Source of the DNA: Bolinopsis microptera
Lineage: Eukaryota; Ctenophora; Tentaculata; Lobata; Bolinopsidae
Reading direction: 5' to 3'
Assembly (NCBI RefSeq): GCF_026151205.1
Contig: NC_087074.1
Span: 15,978,962 to 16,042,961 of the forward strand
Length of the DNA stretch: 64,000 nt
In this document: positions 22,831 to 35,089 of the stretch, one piece after another
Position numbering within the stretch: position 1 is the stretch's first letter
Layout of the letters: the number at the start of each line of letters is the position of its first letter
Notes under the pieces: generated by a model
Database searches by the model: none
Told to the model about the DNA's origin: nothing
Seen by the model: the letters and a program-made list of their open reading frames with translations, nothing else
Position numbers and translations under genes: made by a program

Positions 22831-23110
22831 GACGGTCGTTTACATATTAGTATTACGTAATCAGCTGAGGAGGTTGGGGTTTTCAAATGATTATTGATTA
22901 CGCTAGTGTAATATTGACATAAATATAATAGCTATGGTAAAACTGATTACGGGGTATGTGAACGACCCCTCATTGTTAGTAATCAGTTCCATACATAGCT
23001 ATTAAGCTATTAGTATTATGTCACAATCACATTAGCGAGCGTAATAATTTGGAAAACCCCGGCCGGCGGCATCAGGCCCTTTATATAATTATAATATGTA
23101 AACGACCCCT
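22831..23110. mobile_element. Two MITE copies of the GTCGTTCAC family
   Basis: Copy A spans about 22831-22969: GGTCGTTTACATATTAG at the left and TATGTGAACGACCCCT at the right. Copy B spans about 22971-23110 and shows the same inner segment in reverse (AATCAGTTCCATACATAGCT), ending in ATATGTAAACGACCCCTT. Both lie inside the 4.4-kb foldback element and so inserted after it, or were carried by it. Confidence 0.65.
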
Positions 23111-23336
23111 TGATTAAGTGATATTTAATATTTTGTTCCACTCAGCCGAATATTTGATAAATCGAGTGTAATAGTTGGGTGACTTCGACGAGCCGCGCAA
23201 GCTTATAGTTATATCATTTGCATTCTCACTTAAATTATAATTAATTTTCATACACAGTAAAAATTAATTTTCATATAAAATAAAAATAACAAAAAAGATT
23301 GGGTGGGAAAAGACAGGCTGCGCTTACGGTCCCAGT

Positions 23337-23819
<483 letters not shown>

Positions 23820-24587
23820 GTTAGGATTACTGTTACTGTGATAGGATATGATATCTTGTGCTATATGTAGCGACGACATCTGACGCAGCGACATATAGCG
23901 CTAGATAGCGACATCTAGCGCTAAATAGCCTGGACTGTCACGACCCAAAATTCTTCGCTATTTAGCGCTATCTAACGCTATTTAGCGCTATCTAACGCTA
24001 TCTAGCGCTATATGTCGCAACGACATCTGACGCTATATAGCGCTATCTGGCGCTATATAGCGCTAGATAGCGTGAACTGTCGTAAACTGACTTATCCCGC
24101 TATCCAGCGCTTGATGTCGCCTGCGTCAGATGTCGTCGCGACAGATGTCGTCAGATGACGTCAGATATCGCTAGATGGCGTCAGATAGCGTCAGATGTCG
24201 CGGCAACATATGACGCTAGATGACGCTAGATGTCGTCCCTAGAATTTTTATGAAAATAGCGCTATCTGTCGCCTGGCGTCAGTGCTGCGTGCTTAGCGTC
24301 ATCTAGCGTCATCTAGCGTCATCTAGCGTCATATAGCGTCATATAGCGTCATATAGCGCTAGATAGCGCTAGATAGCGCTAGATAGCGCTAGATAGCGAC
24401 ATTCGAAAGGTGCCGTGCACTTAGCGACAATGTCGCTAATTGGCGTCATCTAGCGTCATCTAGCGTCATCTAGCGTCATCTAGCGTCATCTATCATCATC
24501 TGGCGATATTTCACGCTAGATGACGCTAGATGACGCTAGATGACGTCATATGTCGAATTTCAACTATCAGTAAAGGTCCACAAACCT

Positions 24588-25380
24588 TACATTAAATACA
24601 ACATACTGTAAACTAAACTATAGTACAATACAAACTTGAATATTAGATTTTGTTAAATAGTTAATTGAATTATGATAGAGTCTTGATGAAAGACAGGTTA
24701 ATAAGCAATAGTAAGTATGTAATACTAGTAAGTATGTAACCTCGAGGCCAATGTCATGTTTCTTGTATGCAGCGTTGTAATGTAACATAATGTACATTTG
24801 CGATGAACATAAAAAGAAACGAGGGTGTAACATTCAACCTAGCTTCGATCACAAACAAGCAGTTGCGCCACTTGATCACCTTTCGAAGCTTTATTCAGTA
24901 CAATCGCGTTTTGAGGGGTTTTGTTATATTAATCTTATGTGACAAACAGTTGTTCACCAAGCTATGCAATGTAAGGAAAAATAAGATGAATAAATATTAA
25001 ATAAAGTTTGTAACAAGCGGTTGGCCGGGCATTGAGCAAAAGAAAAGAGCGGTTCAGAAAACAATAGAATTTACACGTCATGTAACAAACCAGTGCAGTG
25101 TGATCAATGAAGTTGTCCACGTGATCAGTTACCCATCCGGATAGTTTATTTCCTGCACTTAGAGCAAGACTGAAGACATGGTGTGTCTCATTTCGGATGA
25201 TTATAATTACACTAAATTAACTAAATTTGAGAGTTTTAAGCATTACATTTTGAGTATTACATTTTAAGCATACATAGCTGATTTGTTTGCGGTATGACGA
25301 TTATGCATAATTTGTGGTTCGGTATTTTACTTAAATTACTCCATAAATCGAATTATTCCGCATAATAACAGCTAAAGCTT
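24588..25380. other. Intergenic, AT-rich
   Basis: No gene recognised. A T-run at 25388-25396 may mark the A-tail of the minus-strand retroelement that carries the next ORF. Confidence 0.3.
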
Positions 25381-25609
25381 AATATTATTTTTTTTATTAA
25401 ATACTTTTCAAACTTTACAGAGTACAGCAATTACAACGTATGAAATAAACTCGAATAAATTATTGCCCCCGTCTGTAAAATCTGACGGGAGACCAAACAC
25501 GGTACTGCACAGTAAAACGTGCCCGCAATTACATGGCCCCGATATGATTTTTTAAAGTGTGAAACAAAATTGTGATAAAATAAATGTGTGGTGAAGAATG
25601 TGAAACAGT

Positions 25610-26521
25610 TCAAATTTCTTCAGACGAGGCTGATACACTGTTCTTATCAGAGCTGACAATCTTATTGTTCCTTATGAAATGAACTCTGTTAGGCTCTGCT
25701 TTCCTCTTCTCTTTCAATTCCTCCCAGAGCTTCTTGTAAGCTCTCCTTTCTTCCACTGATCTGTCTGGGCAAATGTAGATACTTTTATAGCCCTCTTTTG
25801 TGCGTAGTAGTTTCGCTTTTCGCAGCACCTGAGTAACCATATCAGAGCTATTTAGAGATAGTTTAGTAGGTCGTATTAATGTGCCGGCTCTCTTCAAACC
25901 AACTCTACAACAGTCACGAAATGAAGGTTTCTCGTTTATCTCACCAAGAACTTCAGCAACTTTGTTTTCTAACTTCTCGCCGTCGGATTCACTTATTCCG
26001 TAGATTACGACGTTTCTGCTTCTTTCATCCTTTTCAGCTATTGTCTTAACTGCAGTACAGATCTTCTTTGGCGTAAGAGCAGCAGCACAAGTCTTCTTCA
26101 GGGCAGAAGAATATGATTTCATCTCTGTCTGCACAGTTGTTTGGACAGACTTGAGTTCTTCGTCCTTCTTTTCAATGAGCTGCTTCTGCAAATCAATGAC
26201 AGTTTTCTGCTCCGCGATTAATGAAATGTTCTGTTTATCTACTCTCTCCGCAGCCATTTGCAAATGAGGAGCTGCATAACGATTCAAAATGAAACAAACA
26301 GTTTGCAGCCAATCACACAGTTTTTCTTTCGAAACTGATCGCTTGTTCAGGTTTTTCAATACTAGATCTCCGTATTCCTTAACATCCAGTTCATGGCACA
26401 TTTCATTGAAAACACTGTTTGTAGCTCTCGCTACCTGATCTGCATGTCTGGCACTAAACAGATCATCATTATCGGGGTCATCGACCAAATGCTTCGTATG
26501 TTCATGGTATGAGTACTGCAT
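25610..26521 (-). CDS. Intact LINE ORF1-type RNA-binding protein
   Basis: An uninterrupted 303-residue frame. Residues about 1-95 form a helical N-terminal region, and about 96-150 a coiled coil (VIDLQKQLIEKKDEELKSVQ). Next comes KDERSRNVVIYGISESDGEK, the same block as RSRNLMLFGLKEEKGEK in the copy at 18195-19226. Then follow KPSFRDCCRVGLKR, IRPTKLSLNSSDMVTQVLRK and IYICPDRSVEERRAYKKLWE, ending HFIRNNKIVSSDKNS. This coiled-coil plus RRM/C-terminal-domain layout is that of LINE ORF1 RNA chaperones. No endonuclease/RT frame lies on either side, so it is either an ORF1-only element or a domesticated copy. Its intactness next to a broken relative supports recent activity or selection. Confidence 0.8.
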   Translation of the reverse strand: MQYSYHEHTKHLVDDPDNDDLFSARHADQVARATNSVFNEMCHELDVKEYGDLVLKNLNKRSVSKEKLCDWLQTVCFILNRYAAPHLQMAAERVDKQNISLIAEQKTVIDLQKQLIEKKDEELKSVQTTVQTEMKSYSSALKKTCAAALTPKKICTAVKTIAEKDERSRNVVIYGISESDGEKLENKVAEVLGEINEKPSFRDCCRVGLKRAGTLIRPTKLSLNSSDMVTQVLRKAKLLRTKEGYKSIYICPDRSVEERRAYKKLWEELKEKRKAEPNRVHFIRNNKIVSSDKNSVSASSEEI

Positions 26522-26944
26522 CGTGTATATTCCAATGTACAGTTCTTGTATACAGGCTACAAAACGATCACACTAAAAGACAAGCACTTCTTATCGCAAG
26601 TTACAACAGCTGATAACAGAGCTCGCTATTTGCAACCAAATGTAAAACGACTACACACATATATATATATATATTTAATAATATGCTTACAGCTATATTG
26701 TTTTAACTTTTGGCACAACATTGCCCGGTACAGGGAGCTGTCAGTTCTCAATTGCAAGTATTCACTTTTATTTCTTGCTCGTGCATTTCGCGTATGGTAA
26801 TTTAAGTTCATTATAGAAAACCTAGCATAAGAAAAGAACCCGTGATAAAGCAATTGTGATGGTCGATGGAGATCGGGATGCAATCTAACTTAGGTAAATA
26901 CTAAACAGGAACAATGGGTGAACTTAGCTCAGATATTTGTAATC
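26522..26944. other. Spacer 5' of the ORF1-type gene
   Basis: Contains an (AT)n run at 26661-26674. No promoter repeats like those at 19310-19437 are seen here, and no gene. Confidence 0.3.
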
Positions 26945-28660
26945 AGTATTGCTCACACACTAGATTACTGCTCCTAAAGATGATTGGATAGGAATTTAAT
27001 CTGATTTGAATCTAATATCAATAGTCCATGAGAAGGCTATGAGATATCATAATGATAATAGTAGATACAAATTGCTTTGTCGTGCAACTAGCATTGATTC
27101 GTTGATTGAACGAGGGCGCTGATATCTCAATATTCATAACTGGTATATTTGCTCTGTACTTGGCAAGTACAGAGCAAATATACCAGTTATGAATACTACT
27201 TGCTGACTGCTGAGAGCCGAGAGAGGTAAACCCAATAACCAGAGGTACAGTTCGTTCATAATTAAGCAGATGTAAAAAAGTATTATATCAGATGACAAGT
27301 TAAACTGTAATACTATCGATAATTGTGAAGAAAAAAAATTGAAAAGAGGATGAATCTTGGCAAATTGATAACTCCTAGTCCTCAAGCTGGATCGCAATCC
27401 TTCAACAGATTGAAATGGAGTCACTTAGGTTGTAACATAATATAATTTGCAGGCACTTAGCTTGTAGGAATCTAATATTGTAACATTATAATATTGTATA
27501 CGGATACCCTGCCTTAATTATGCCTTAATTATGCCTTAATTATGCTCATCGTCATCTGAACTAACCCCAGTCGTAAACCCATCTTATTAAAAAAGCTTCT
27601 ATTAGGGTAATTTGTTAGGAAACTCGGTGTTGCTTTTTGTTTAGGGAGCAACTCGCCATATAAGTCCAGGATCGAAATCAAAGTAAGGTGGCCCAAAGTA
27701 ATCATGTACATAAATATAATAAAAATGACCAAAACTCGGTGCATGTGCAATATTAACGCATTAAGTTAACCTCAGTATTGCACACACACACACTAGATTG
27801 TAGCTCCTAAAGATGATTTGATAGGAATTTAATCTGATTTGAATTTAATATCAATAGTCCATAAGAAGGCCATGAGATATCATAATGATAATAAAATTCC
27901 TTTGTCGTGCAACTAGCATTAATTCTTTGATTGAACGAGGGCGTAGATATCTCAATATTCATATCTGAAGGTGAATATTTGCTCTGTACTTGCCGACTGC
28001 CGAGAGAGGTATGCCCAATGTTCAGAGCTGCAGTTCTTATAGAATCTAGTAGATTTAAATAAAGCTGACCTGACTGATGTGTTCACTGGTCATTTAGTCG
28101 ACAAAACATGTAAAACGAAGACTATTGATATATTTGGAATGTGGATGCTGAGTGATTTTTGAGTTAAAAGCATAAAACCGAAAATTTAGACTTGTGAATT
28201 CGTGTGAAGTTGTGTTAAAATACTGCCTTGATTTTAATCAGAGGCAACATGTAAGTCCGGTGGGTGCAGAATCGCACTATTGACCTAATACCGCACTTTT
28301 CCGCACCATTGACCGATATAGGTTCTATCAGATTTGTGTCCGACCCTTCGTACTGCTGTGTACAATAAGAAAGGATCGACAGGCCCATAACTATGATTAG
28401 GTCAAAAGTTGTTCATGATGCAACATCAAAAACATCGGAAAGAAAGTATGTCAGATGTTATACTATCGATAATTATGAATAAAAAACAAAAGAGGATGAA
28501 TCGTGGAAATTAATAACTTCTCAATCTGGATCGCAATCTCTCAACAGATTGAAATGGAGTCACTTAGGTTACATAATATAATTTGCAGGCACTTAGCTTG
28601 TAGGTATCTAATGTTGTAAAATTAAAATATTGTATATCATGCCTCAAGCATGCTCATCGC
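26945..28660. repeat. Two diverged direct copies of a ~0.6-0.9 kb repeat
   Basis: Copy 1 starts near 26945 and copy 2 near 27770. Shared blocks include AGATGATT(G/T)GATAGGAATTTAATCTG, CAATAGTCCAT(G/A)AGAAGGC, CTTTGTCGTGCAACTAGCAT, TTTGCTCTGTACTTG, CAACAGATTGAAATGGAGTC and AATTTGCAGGCACTTAGCTT. No conserved frame is visible. Copy 1 also carries the perfect palindrome at 27131-27195. Confidence 0.88.
27131..27195. repeat. Perfect 65-bp palindrome
   Basis: Arms 27131-27162 and 27164-27195 are exact reverse complements (32 bp each) around a single G. The left arm starts TATTCATAACTGGTATATTT and ends CTCTGTACTTG. The sister repeat copy near 27945 has only the left-arm sequence, so the right arm is a new inverted duplication. 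Confidence 0.97.
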
Positions 28661-30095
28661 AAGCTAAACTGCCCCAGTCATCATACCCATCTAATTATAA
28701 AAGCTTCTATGAGGGTAATTCTAGGGCACGCCTACTGTACTTCGACTGACACGGAAGTTTGACACGCAACAATGTTACCTCCCTAACCTACCTAATATTA
28801 CATCTTGATTTGTCAGGAATCTCGGTACAATACTAACACATTAACCTTTATTTGATGTGTTACACTAAATAATCGTGTATTGCATAAGTAACCGCATTCT
28901 TTCCTTGATATAACATGTTCACCTGTCTGTAGTATGCGGTTACAAGCATTCCTAAACATTTGTGTAAAATCCAAATACTTAACAAAAACCATATAGAATC
29001 ATAAATTGTTAATAAAATAGAGAAAATGAAGCGTCAGTAAAACAAAAAGGTTAAATTAACCCAGAGTGAGGTTACGAGCATCAAGTACAGATTACCAGAT
29101 TCAAGCCTGATAACTAGCTTGAGATCCTAGTCTGATAACTAACTTCAAAACAATATCATTACTCTGAGAAACTTAGCTGCCCAACACCGGCATTATAGGT
29201 CACCTCCGTTATAGGATGGGCTTGTGTGTATGCCATTAAAACTACGGACTTGTTGAAAAATGGGATTATAGTTTACTAGTGTAACCCATGCCCACGGCTG
29301 GGACATGGCAGTTGAAATGCAAAAGTGTCAACCCGCTCACTGCTCAGTCCAAACACAAATTAAGCAATCAAAATACCTTTTTTAAATTTTATGTGACAGA
29401 AGAGGTGAGGTTGAATAGAACACACTTATAACATGTATAAATTATTTAAGGAATGTTGTGAACTATAAAGCACCGTTCAGCCTACATTTAGTAGCAAGCG
29501 AAAAGCACGAAGGCAAATCCGCTCCCTCACTCAGTACTTCAGTAGTCAATAGCAAAATGTTGTGATCGAATAACGAATTAGACCTCGTATAAATTTCAGA
29601 TAGAACTATATATATATATATATACAATATATATATATACAATATATATATATACAATCGCTATAATCATAATAATAATCAGGCTACTAACGTCTTACTA
29701 ATGATTTTCGAATCTCTATTTCACAAAAACCATTTGGCTTGGTCAGAGTTTTGTCGGCACTATTCCGAAAAAACAGTCCCATAATAACGCACGCACGCAA
29801 AACCCCACCCGTCACACAAACAAAGTCAATACATAGATTAGACCCTCATCATGCCTCAGTTGTAAAGGTGGTGATGCTTCAGTGAATAAGTAATGGAACA
29901 CGAGAACTAATCTGGTAATGAAGTAACAGAACACAATCAGCAATTTACTAACGAAGTGATCAAACATATTGATCTTGGAAACCCTTTTGTGATTGCTTTT
30001 GATAGGATAAGGAAGTAAGAACACTGGAAAAATGGCCAAGAACCAACATCAATAAGTTCCGGTCGCGTAAACAATTAACTAGAGAACCGAAGGTT
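28661..30095. other. Intergenic, no gene seen
   Basis: AT-rich. A microsatellite with ATATATATATACA units lies at 29608-29656. No coding region, RNA gene or element boundary can be supported. Confidence 0.35.
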
Positions 30096-30445
30096 GGAGG
30101 CTTTGTAACCAGGTAACCAGGTAACCAGGTAACCAGGTAACCAGGTAACCAGGTAACCAGGTAACCAGGTAACCAGGTAACCAGGTAACCAGGTAACCAG
30201 GTAACTAGGTAACCAGGTAACCAGGTAACCAGGTAACCAACATCGATTAGTTCTGGTCACGTAAACAATTAACTAGAGAACCGAAGATTGGAGGCTTTGT
30301 AACCAGGTAACCAGGTAACCAGGTAACCAGATAACCAGGCAACCAGGTAACCAGGTAACCAGGTAACCAGGTAACCAGGTAACCAGGTAACCGGGTAACC
30401 AGGTAAACAATTAACTAGAGAACCGAAGGTTGGAGGCTTTGTAAC
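30071..30445. repeat. GGTAACCA minisatellite inside a larger repeat
   Basis: Two arrays of the 8-bp unit GGTAACCA (about 30106-30238 and 30300-30405) alternate with three copies of a 38-bp block. That block starts CAATTAACTAGAGAACCGAA and ends GGCTTTGTAAC (30071, 30266 and 30408). The unit contains the palindrome GGTTACC/GGTAACC. The frame encoding LVTWLPGY repeats on the minus strand is an artefact. Confidence 0.95.
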
Positions 30446-31590
30446 AAATCCATTTTTACGCGCCTATTCTTTCACGCGTTGTTTTGACGAAGCAATTTTA
30501 TGCATCTACATCTACATTATATCCCATGACGATGTCACGTGATACATTAATACTCTCTCCTGACATGTGTAAGAAGATATGAAATGTCAAAAATAGATTA
30601 TATTATATTTTCCAGGATCGGTCCTTGGAAAGAAAGTGATTGTTATAGTCAATGCACGATGCGGAACAGTATGCGATAACTTCAATAATCATCCGAGTTG
30701 AACCGAGTTTAATGCCAGCTGGTGTAACTGTGTGATGGTAATACGCACAATACACCGTTGGATTCGTAAAATCCTATGTTACACAATTGCAAGTCTGCAC
30801 TCTGCATGCATAATTCACAATTGCGAAAATAATGCAAATGAAATGCGAATAAGATTGCAAATTCAAGTGAGGATTAGGTATGCAACACGATTTTGTTAAT
30901 CGTGTTATACAATTGTATGTACTCAGTAGTAAAATGTTCCCTCTTGAAGCAACTCTAAGAAAACGAGAATGTCGCAGTAGCAATTAGGAATGACTTTAGA
31001 GTCAAATAGAAAAACGATACGAGTTCAGAAAAACGGTACAAGTTCAGCAAATGTCAGAATTGTCAAGATATTGAGGCGTTGAAAAGATACAGTCCTTAGG
31101 TTTCTTATCTATTACGTTTCTTTAGCGTATTATATGTATAATAACAGTTAGGAGGCCACGTGCAGGATGTTGGTACTTGCCGAGCCTGACGTTAGAGACA
31201 GCCTGGTGGTCACCTACCAGCAGTATCCAAGCAGCCCAACCACTAAGGATTGACATTACGGTAGTGCTCTCGGTGGTCGGGCTTCTTGGATATTTCATAT
31301 TGCCCACTTCTCTAAAATCAAACTATAAATGGCAGCAAGGATTGGGGTTATGTAACTGGGATCTACTCCCATCTAATTATCCAAAGTGGAAACTGTAACT
31401 TATGGTTAGTGGTTACTCACTAATTAACTTTACCTTTCTGTCATGGTAGATGGTTTTTCAATTTTGATTTACTTTATTTAATGAGAACGGACAATTTTGG
31501 AATAAGGAGATCCTAAATCTGGTCGTAGAGCTTACTTACTTTGGTTACTTTGGTTGAGTTTATCCTCGTAGCAGGATTCAGGAAGGGTCA
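30446..31590. other. Intergenic, no gene seen
   Basis: No recognisable coding sequence. Short open frames at 31122-31398 overlap on both strands and show no family motif. Confidence 0.3.
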
Positions 31591-32390
31591 TCAGATGTCT
31601 GACCACCTCGATGGCGAGTAGTCTACCAGGGAATTAGACCGGCTGCTGCTATTACCGGAAATCGGAGGGTTGTCCGGTATCAAAGCAATAAACTTGGACA
31701 AACTAACTTTAAACGACTCAAAAGTAGCTTCAGCTTTAATACTGTCAGGCACTTTGTTCCATAGTTTTGGTCCTCTTACAGCAAATGAGTTATCATAGAG
31801 TGTCTGGTTGCTCAAGGAACTCAGCCTAGACAGGGAAAGGATGATTGGGGGGGGGGGGGGGGGGGGTACCATGTCTGGATGTTTTTGTGAACCTAATATT
31901 GCTGCAATTGGGGACAACATTGTGAAGGATCTTCCACATCATCAGAATGGTATACCGTTCCCCTCTGCGCTGCAGTGACATCAGCTTTAGATGTGAAAGC
32001 CTCTCCCAATAGTTCATATTTTCCAGACCTCCTATACGATTGGTGAATGTTCGCTGAACCCCCTCCAAAAGCTGAATCTCAGTCACCTTAACAGGGTCCA
32101 CAGCGGACAACAGTACTCTAGTAAGCTTCTGACCAAAGACTTATATAGGGTAGTCATTACGGTCCTATCACGAGTTTTGAAGACACTAAACACCCATGAC
32201 AGTGTGCTTCTAGCTTTCTTGACCAAATTACCGATCTGTTTGGACCAGTTCAGATCGCTTGATACCATAACTCCGAGGTCCCCAACGTTCTCAACGGGTT
32301 AAAGTATGTCCTCGCTGGAGACCTTGTAAAGAAGAGTTTCCACGTAAAAAGGGAGTTCAGAAAAGTGGCTCTTTCTATTGTGGAGATTAT
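31591..32390 (-). mobile_element. 5'-truncated LINE, 3' end of reverse-transcriptase ORF
   Basis: On the minus strand, frames in series encode GDLGVMVSSDLNWSKQI, then RSTLSWVFSVFKTRDRTVM and LYKSLVRSLLEYCCPLW. VKVTEIQLLEGVQRTFTNRI, YWERLSHLKLMSLQRRGERY and FAVRGPKLWNKVPDSIKAE follow. These are the thumb and C-terminal segments of CR1/jockey-like LINEs (DLG-V-S-L-W; YC-P-W; LE-VQR-FT; R-P-LWN-LP). The frame is broken by a stop near 32300, a shift near 32100 and a 20-bp poly(G) run at 31847-31866, so it is dead. Confidence 0.88.
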
Positions 32391-32784
32391 TCAGGAGCTT
32401 GAAGGTTTATTACTAAGATTTTGTGCTAGATGTGAAGTGCTATGTGGCCCTATTATAGAGGAATTTAATTCTCCCTTTGAATCAATCAAGCTAGATGATT
32501 TGTTGTAAATGCTGAGATCAAACTATAAATTTACAGGCTATCGTCAAACATGTTACAAGGCGTCATCTTCAGAGACATAAGCTTAAAATTGTAAAAAGTT
32601 AGTAAAACCCAAAATTCCTTAAAAAATCTGAACACTCTTAAAACTGTTATATAATTAAAACTAAGATGTTAGGAGTATGGCCCTAGTAAAAAACGGGTAC
32701 AAAGAAGGGAAGCATGGGATAAGATCAAGCGTCTTAAACACGTGGATGATAAATGGGAGCGATGGTAATAAGATTCGATTAATA

Positions 32785-32890
32785 ATGACTAATGGGCACA
32801 CTTGCAGGTGGGACCCGTAATTACACTCAACGGCCCCTGATTTGGGTCATTTCCCGAGACTGGGCCTTGGGGACGGGTACACAAACAAAG
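32785..32890. repeat. Dispersed repeat, copy 1
   Basis: CACTTGCAGGTGGGACCCGT through CTTGGGGACGGGTACACAAA matches 50738-50840 (CACTTGCAGGTACCACCCGT through ATTGGGGACGGGTTCTATAA) with moderate divergence. Element type unknown. Confidence 0.6.
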
Positions 32891-33440
32891 AGTTGCTGAA
32901 CCATTTAGTAACCGTAGGGAATTACATGCTGCTGAGGTTTTCAAATCAGCGAGTGTGACCACACGACCCCATGCTGTTTTATTAAGCAATGAAACTCGTG
33001 TTTTACCCTACTAATTCCTAAGTTTTAGGTCAACGATTTGCGCAGCCAGATGGTGTGTTATTTAACGAATTATTCAACTACTTTCTCACATCACAATAAG
33101 TAGTCCCGTTCTGAGAATGGGTACACAAGTTCGACCTTAGTTAAAACTGTGTGTGTGTGTGTGATGATATAGTGTCCAAATTGTTTCCTCAATCCATTAT
33201 GAAATGTAGTCATTGGTCGCTAGCTCCCCGAGTATGTAATTAATAATTATGTCTGATAAAAACAAGAGCACCAAGGTAACTACACGATCTAATTATCACT
33301 AATTTATATGCATATTGATTATTAAAACAACTGTTATTATATATTTATTTATATGCATATTACATTAGTATCAGATAATTATTAACCGGTGTGCCCTCAA
33401 CTTATTTTGTCCTCAATTCGTATGGATAATCTGAAATTCT
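32891..33440. other. Spacer without gene
   Basis: A (GT)n stretch at 33149-33162 and ATTTATATGCATATTA segments repeated at 33303 and 33348. Nothing coding seen. Confidence 0.3.
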
Positions 33441-33441
33441 T

Positions 33442-33508
33442 GCCACATGGCAGTCGGCACGCGCCACATGGCAGTCGGCACGCGCCACATGGCAGTCGGC
33501 ACGCGCCA
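33442..33508. repeat. 21-bp tandem repeat, three copies
   Basis: GCCACATGGCAGTCGGCACGC is repeated three times, then GCCACGCGG begins a fourth. GC-rich against its AT-rich surroundings. Confidence 0.95.
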
Positions 33509-33529
33509 CGCGGACATTCCTTTAAACAA

Positions 33530-34736
33530 CTCCTTTGACGCTATTAAAAGTTAGAATTCTGAAACTTTGCAGGGCGTCTAGACGTTGACCAAATCGACTG
33601 TAAAACAAATTTCAAGTTACAGGAGTATTGAGAAGTGGGTTTCCTGGAACCCCTGTTTTACAACAGATTGTCGTGAAGTATAGTATATATTATGTATATA
33701 TTATATATATGTATAGACGCGTTGGCAGTCAATTGTAGCCTACATTTAAGTGTCCGTAGATTCAAAAGTATAAAAGATACAGTCACTTCGAACCACAGGT
33801 TTTAAAGATAATCGTTTACACTTCAGTTTACATTATATTTAAAAATAATTTATCGTCATCATCATCACTTGATGACGTCATCAAATTAAGTGTTTTTTAA
33901 ACTTGATTTTTGACAGAATAACACGTTTTCAAATCGATTTTACACCATTAAGGAATAATTTTATTCTAAATCTGAGGACATTTTTACCTTAGATAATTGT
34001 TCAAGCATTCTGAAAATCTACCGGAAAAGTTTCCTACCTTACTCCTTCATAAAGATATTCGCTATTGAAGTTGGTGCTTTTTTGAAGAATAATTTTATAA
34101 AAACACAAAAGTTGTGAATTAGTATTCTCCGGTGTTGGGCCATCCCTTGGGTTGTGGAGCTCAATTTTGCTTCTTAAAGGTCTAAATTGTGTTATAGGCT
34201 AGTTTTAATGTTGAAAATAAAAAGTTGCACATGTGGGGACACGCCCAAATTGATTTAAAATTGCTTAAATCACTGAAAATTGTTATTTTCATGATTTTTA
34301 TCAACTTTGGAGTCCCGTTGTGATCCAAGTTCTTTTTGAAATCTTCTGAAACTTCGCATGCTTATCAAACTATATATAAAGTACCACTATGCAAAAATTG
34401 ACGGTGAATCAATATTTTATGCGCACGCAACGTCCGCTTAACGATTGCACGTGCGAAAGGTGAGAATCGTGCTCATTCGTGATTTCGAATAAATTCTGCT
34501 TTCCCACGATATTTAAATGGCATTATATATGAATTTAATGCCAACTTGAATGAGTAAAAAGTGCCATATTCAGTCAGATATCGACAGATATGCCTACTTA
34601 AACACAAGGAAATGTTTTAAAAGGTAAAATTTCGAAATCGTTGAAATTACCTCCTTATAAATATTAATAATAATATTGATCAGGTTAAATTTCAACTTTG
34701 TAAATTATCCTGATATTATAAACAAAAAGAGATGAT
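33530..34736. repeat. Interspersed repeat shared with 59990-60140
   Basis: CTTTGCAGGGCGTCTAGACG, then ACCAAATCGACTGTAAAA and TTTCAAGTT (33567-33620), recur at 60075-60122 in the same order. At 60 kb this block lies about 25 bp from the foldback end, while here the two are more than 1.1 kb apart. This suggests one element of about 1.5 kb with an internal deletion at the second site. No coding frame. Confidence 0.6.
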
Positions 34737-34737
34737 A

Positions 34738-35081
34738 TTTGACCAAAATGCATAATCATGGGTAGAGTGGACCGCTGCCAGTGTCTCTCTTTTCCAAACA
34801 AAAGGAAATGATATTAATTTGAATAACCGTCCGCAAATGCAAATTGATACCGAGGTCCGAGAATGAAATCGGTCGCTCGCTTTTTCCATTCAATAAGCTT
34901 TATTACAATTCGTATAAAGCTGTGAATGTCAATGAATGGGAAAAGCGAGCGACCGATTTCATTCTCGGTATCAATTTGCATTTGCGGACGGTTATTCAAA
35001 TTAATATCATTTCCTTTTGTTTGGAAAAGAGAGACACTGGCAGCGGTCCACTCTACCCATGATTATGGGTTTTGGTCAAAT
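34738..35081. mobile_element. 344-bp foldback MITE
   Basis: Arms 34738-34892 and 34933-35081 are almost perfectly complementary (about 150 bp). The only clear difference is a 7-bp duplication (CCGAGGTCCGAG versus CCGAG) in the left arm. The loop is about 40 bp. Outer ends are TTTGACCAAAA and TTTTGGTCAAA. The outer 45 bp of the right arm recurs at 60139-60184. Confidence 0.93.
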
Positions 35082-35089
35082 TATGTATA

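Noticed and set aside
30075-30260. Minus-strand frame with LVTWLPGY repeats
   Set aside because: Product of the GGTAACCA array.
31847-31920. Poly-proline tract in the minus-strand LINE frames
   Set aside because: It is translation of the G20 run, an insertion in a dead LINE, not a proline-rich protein.
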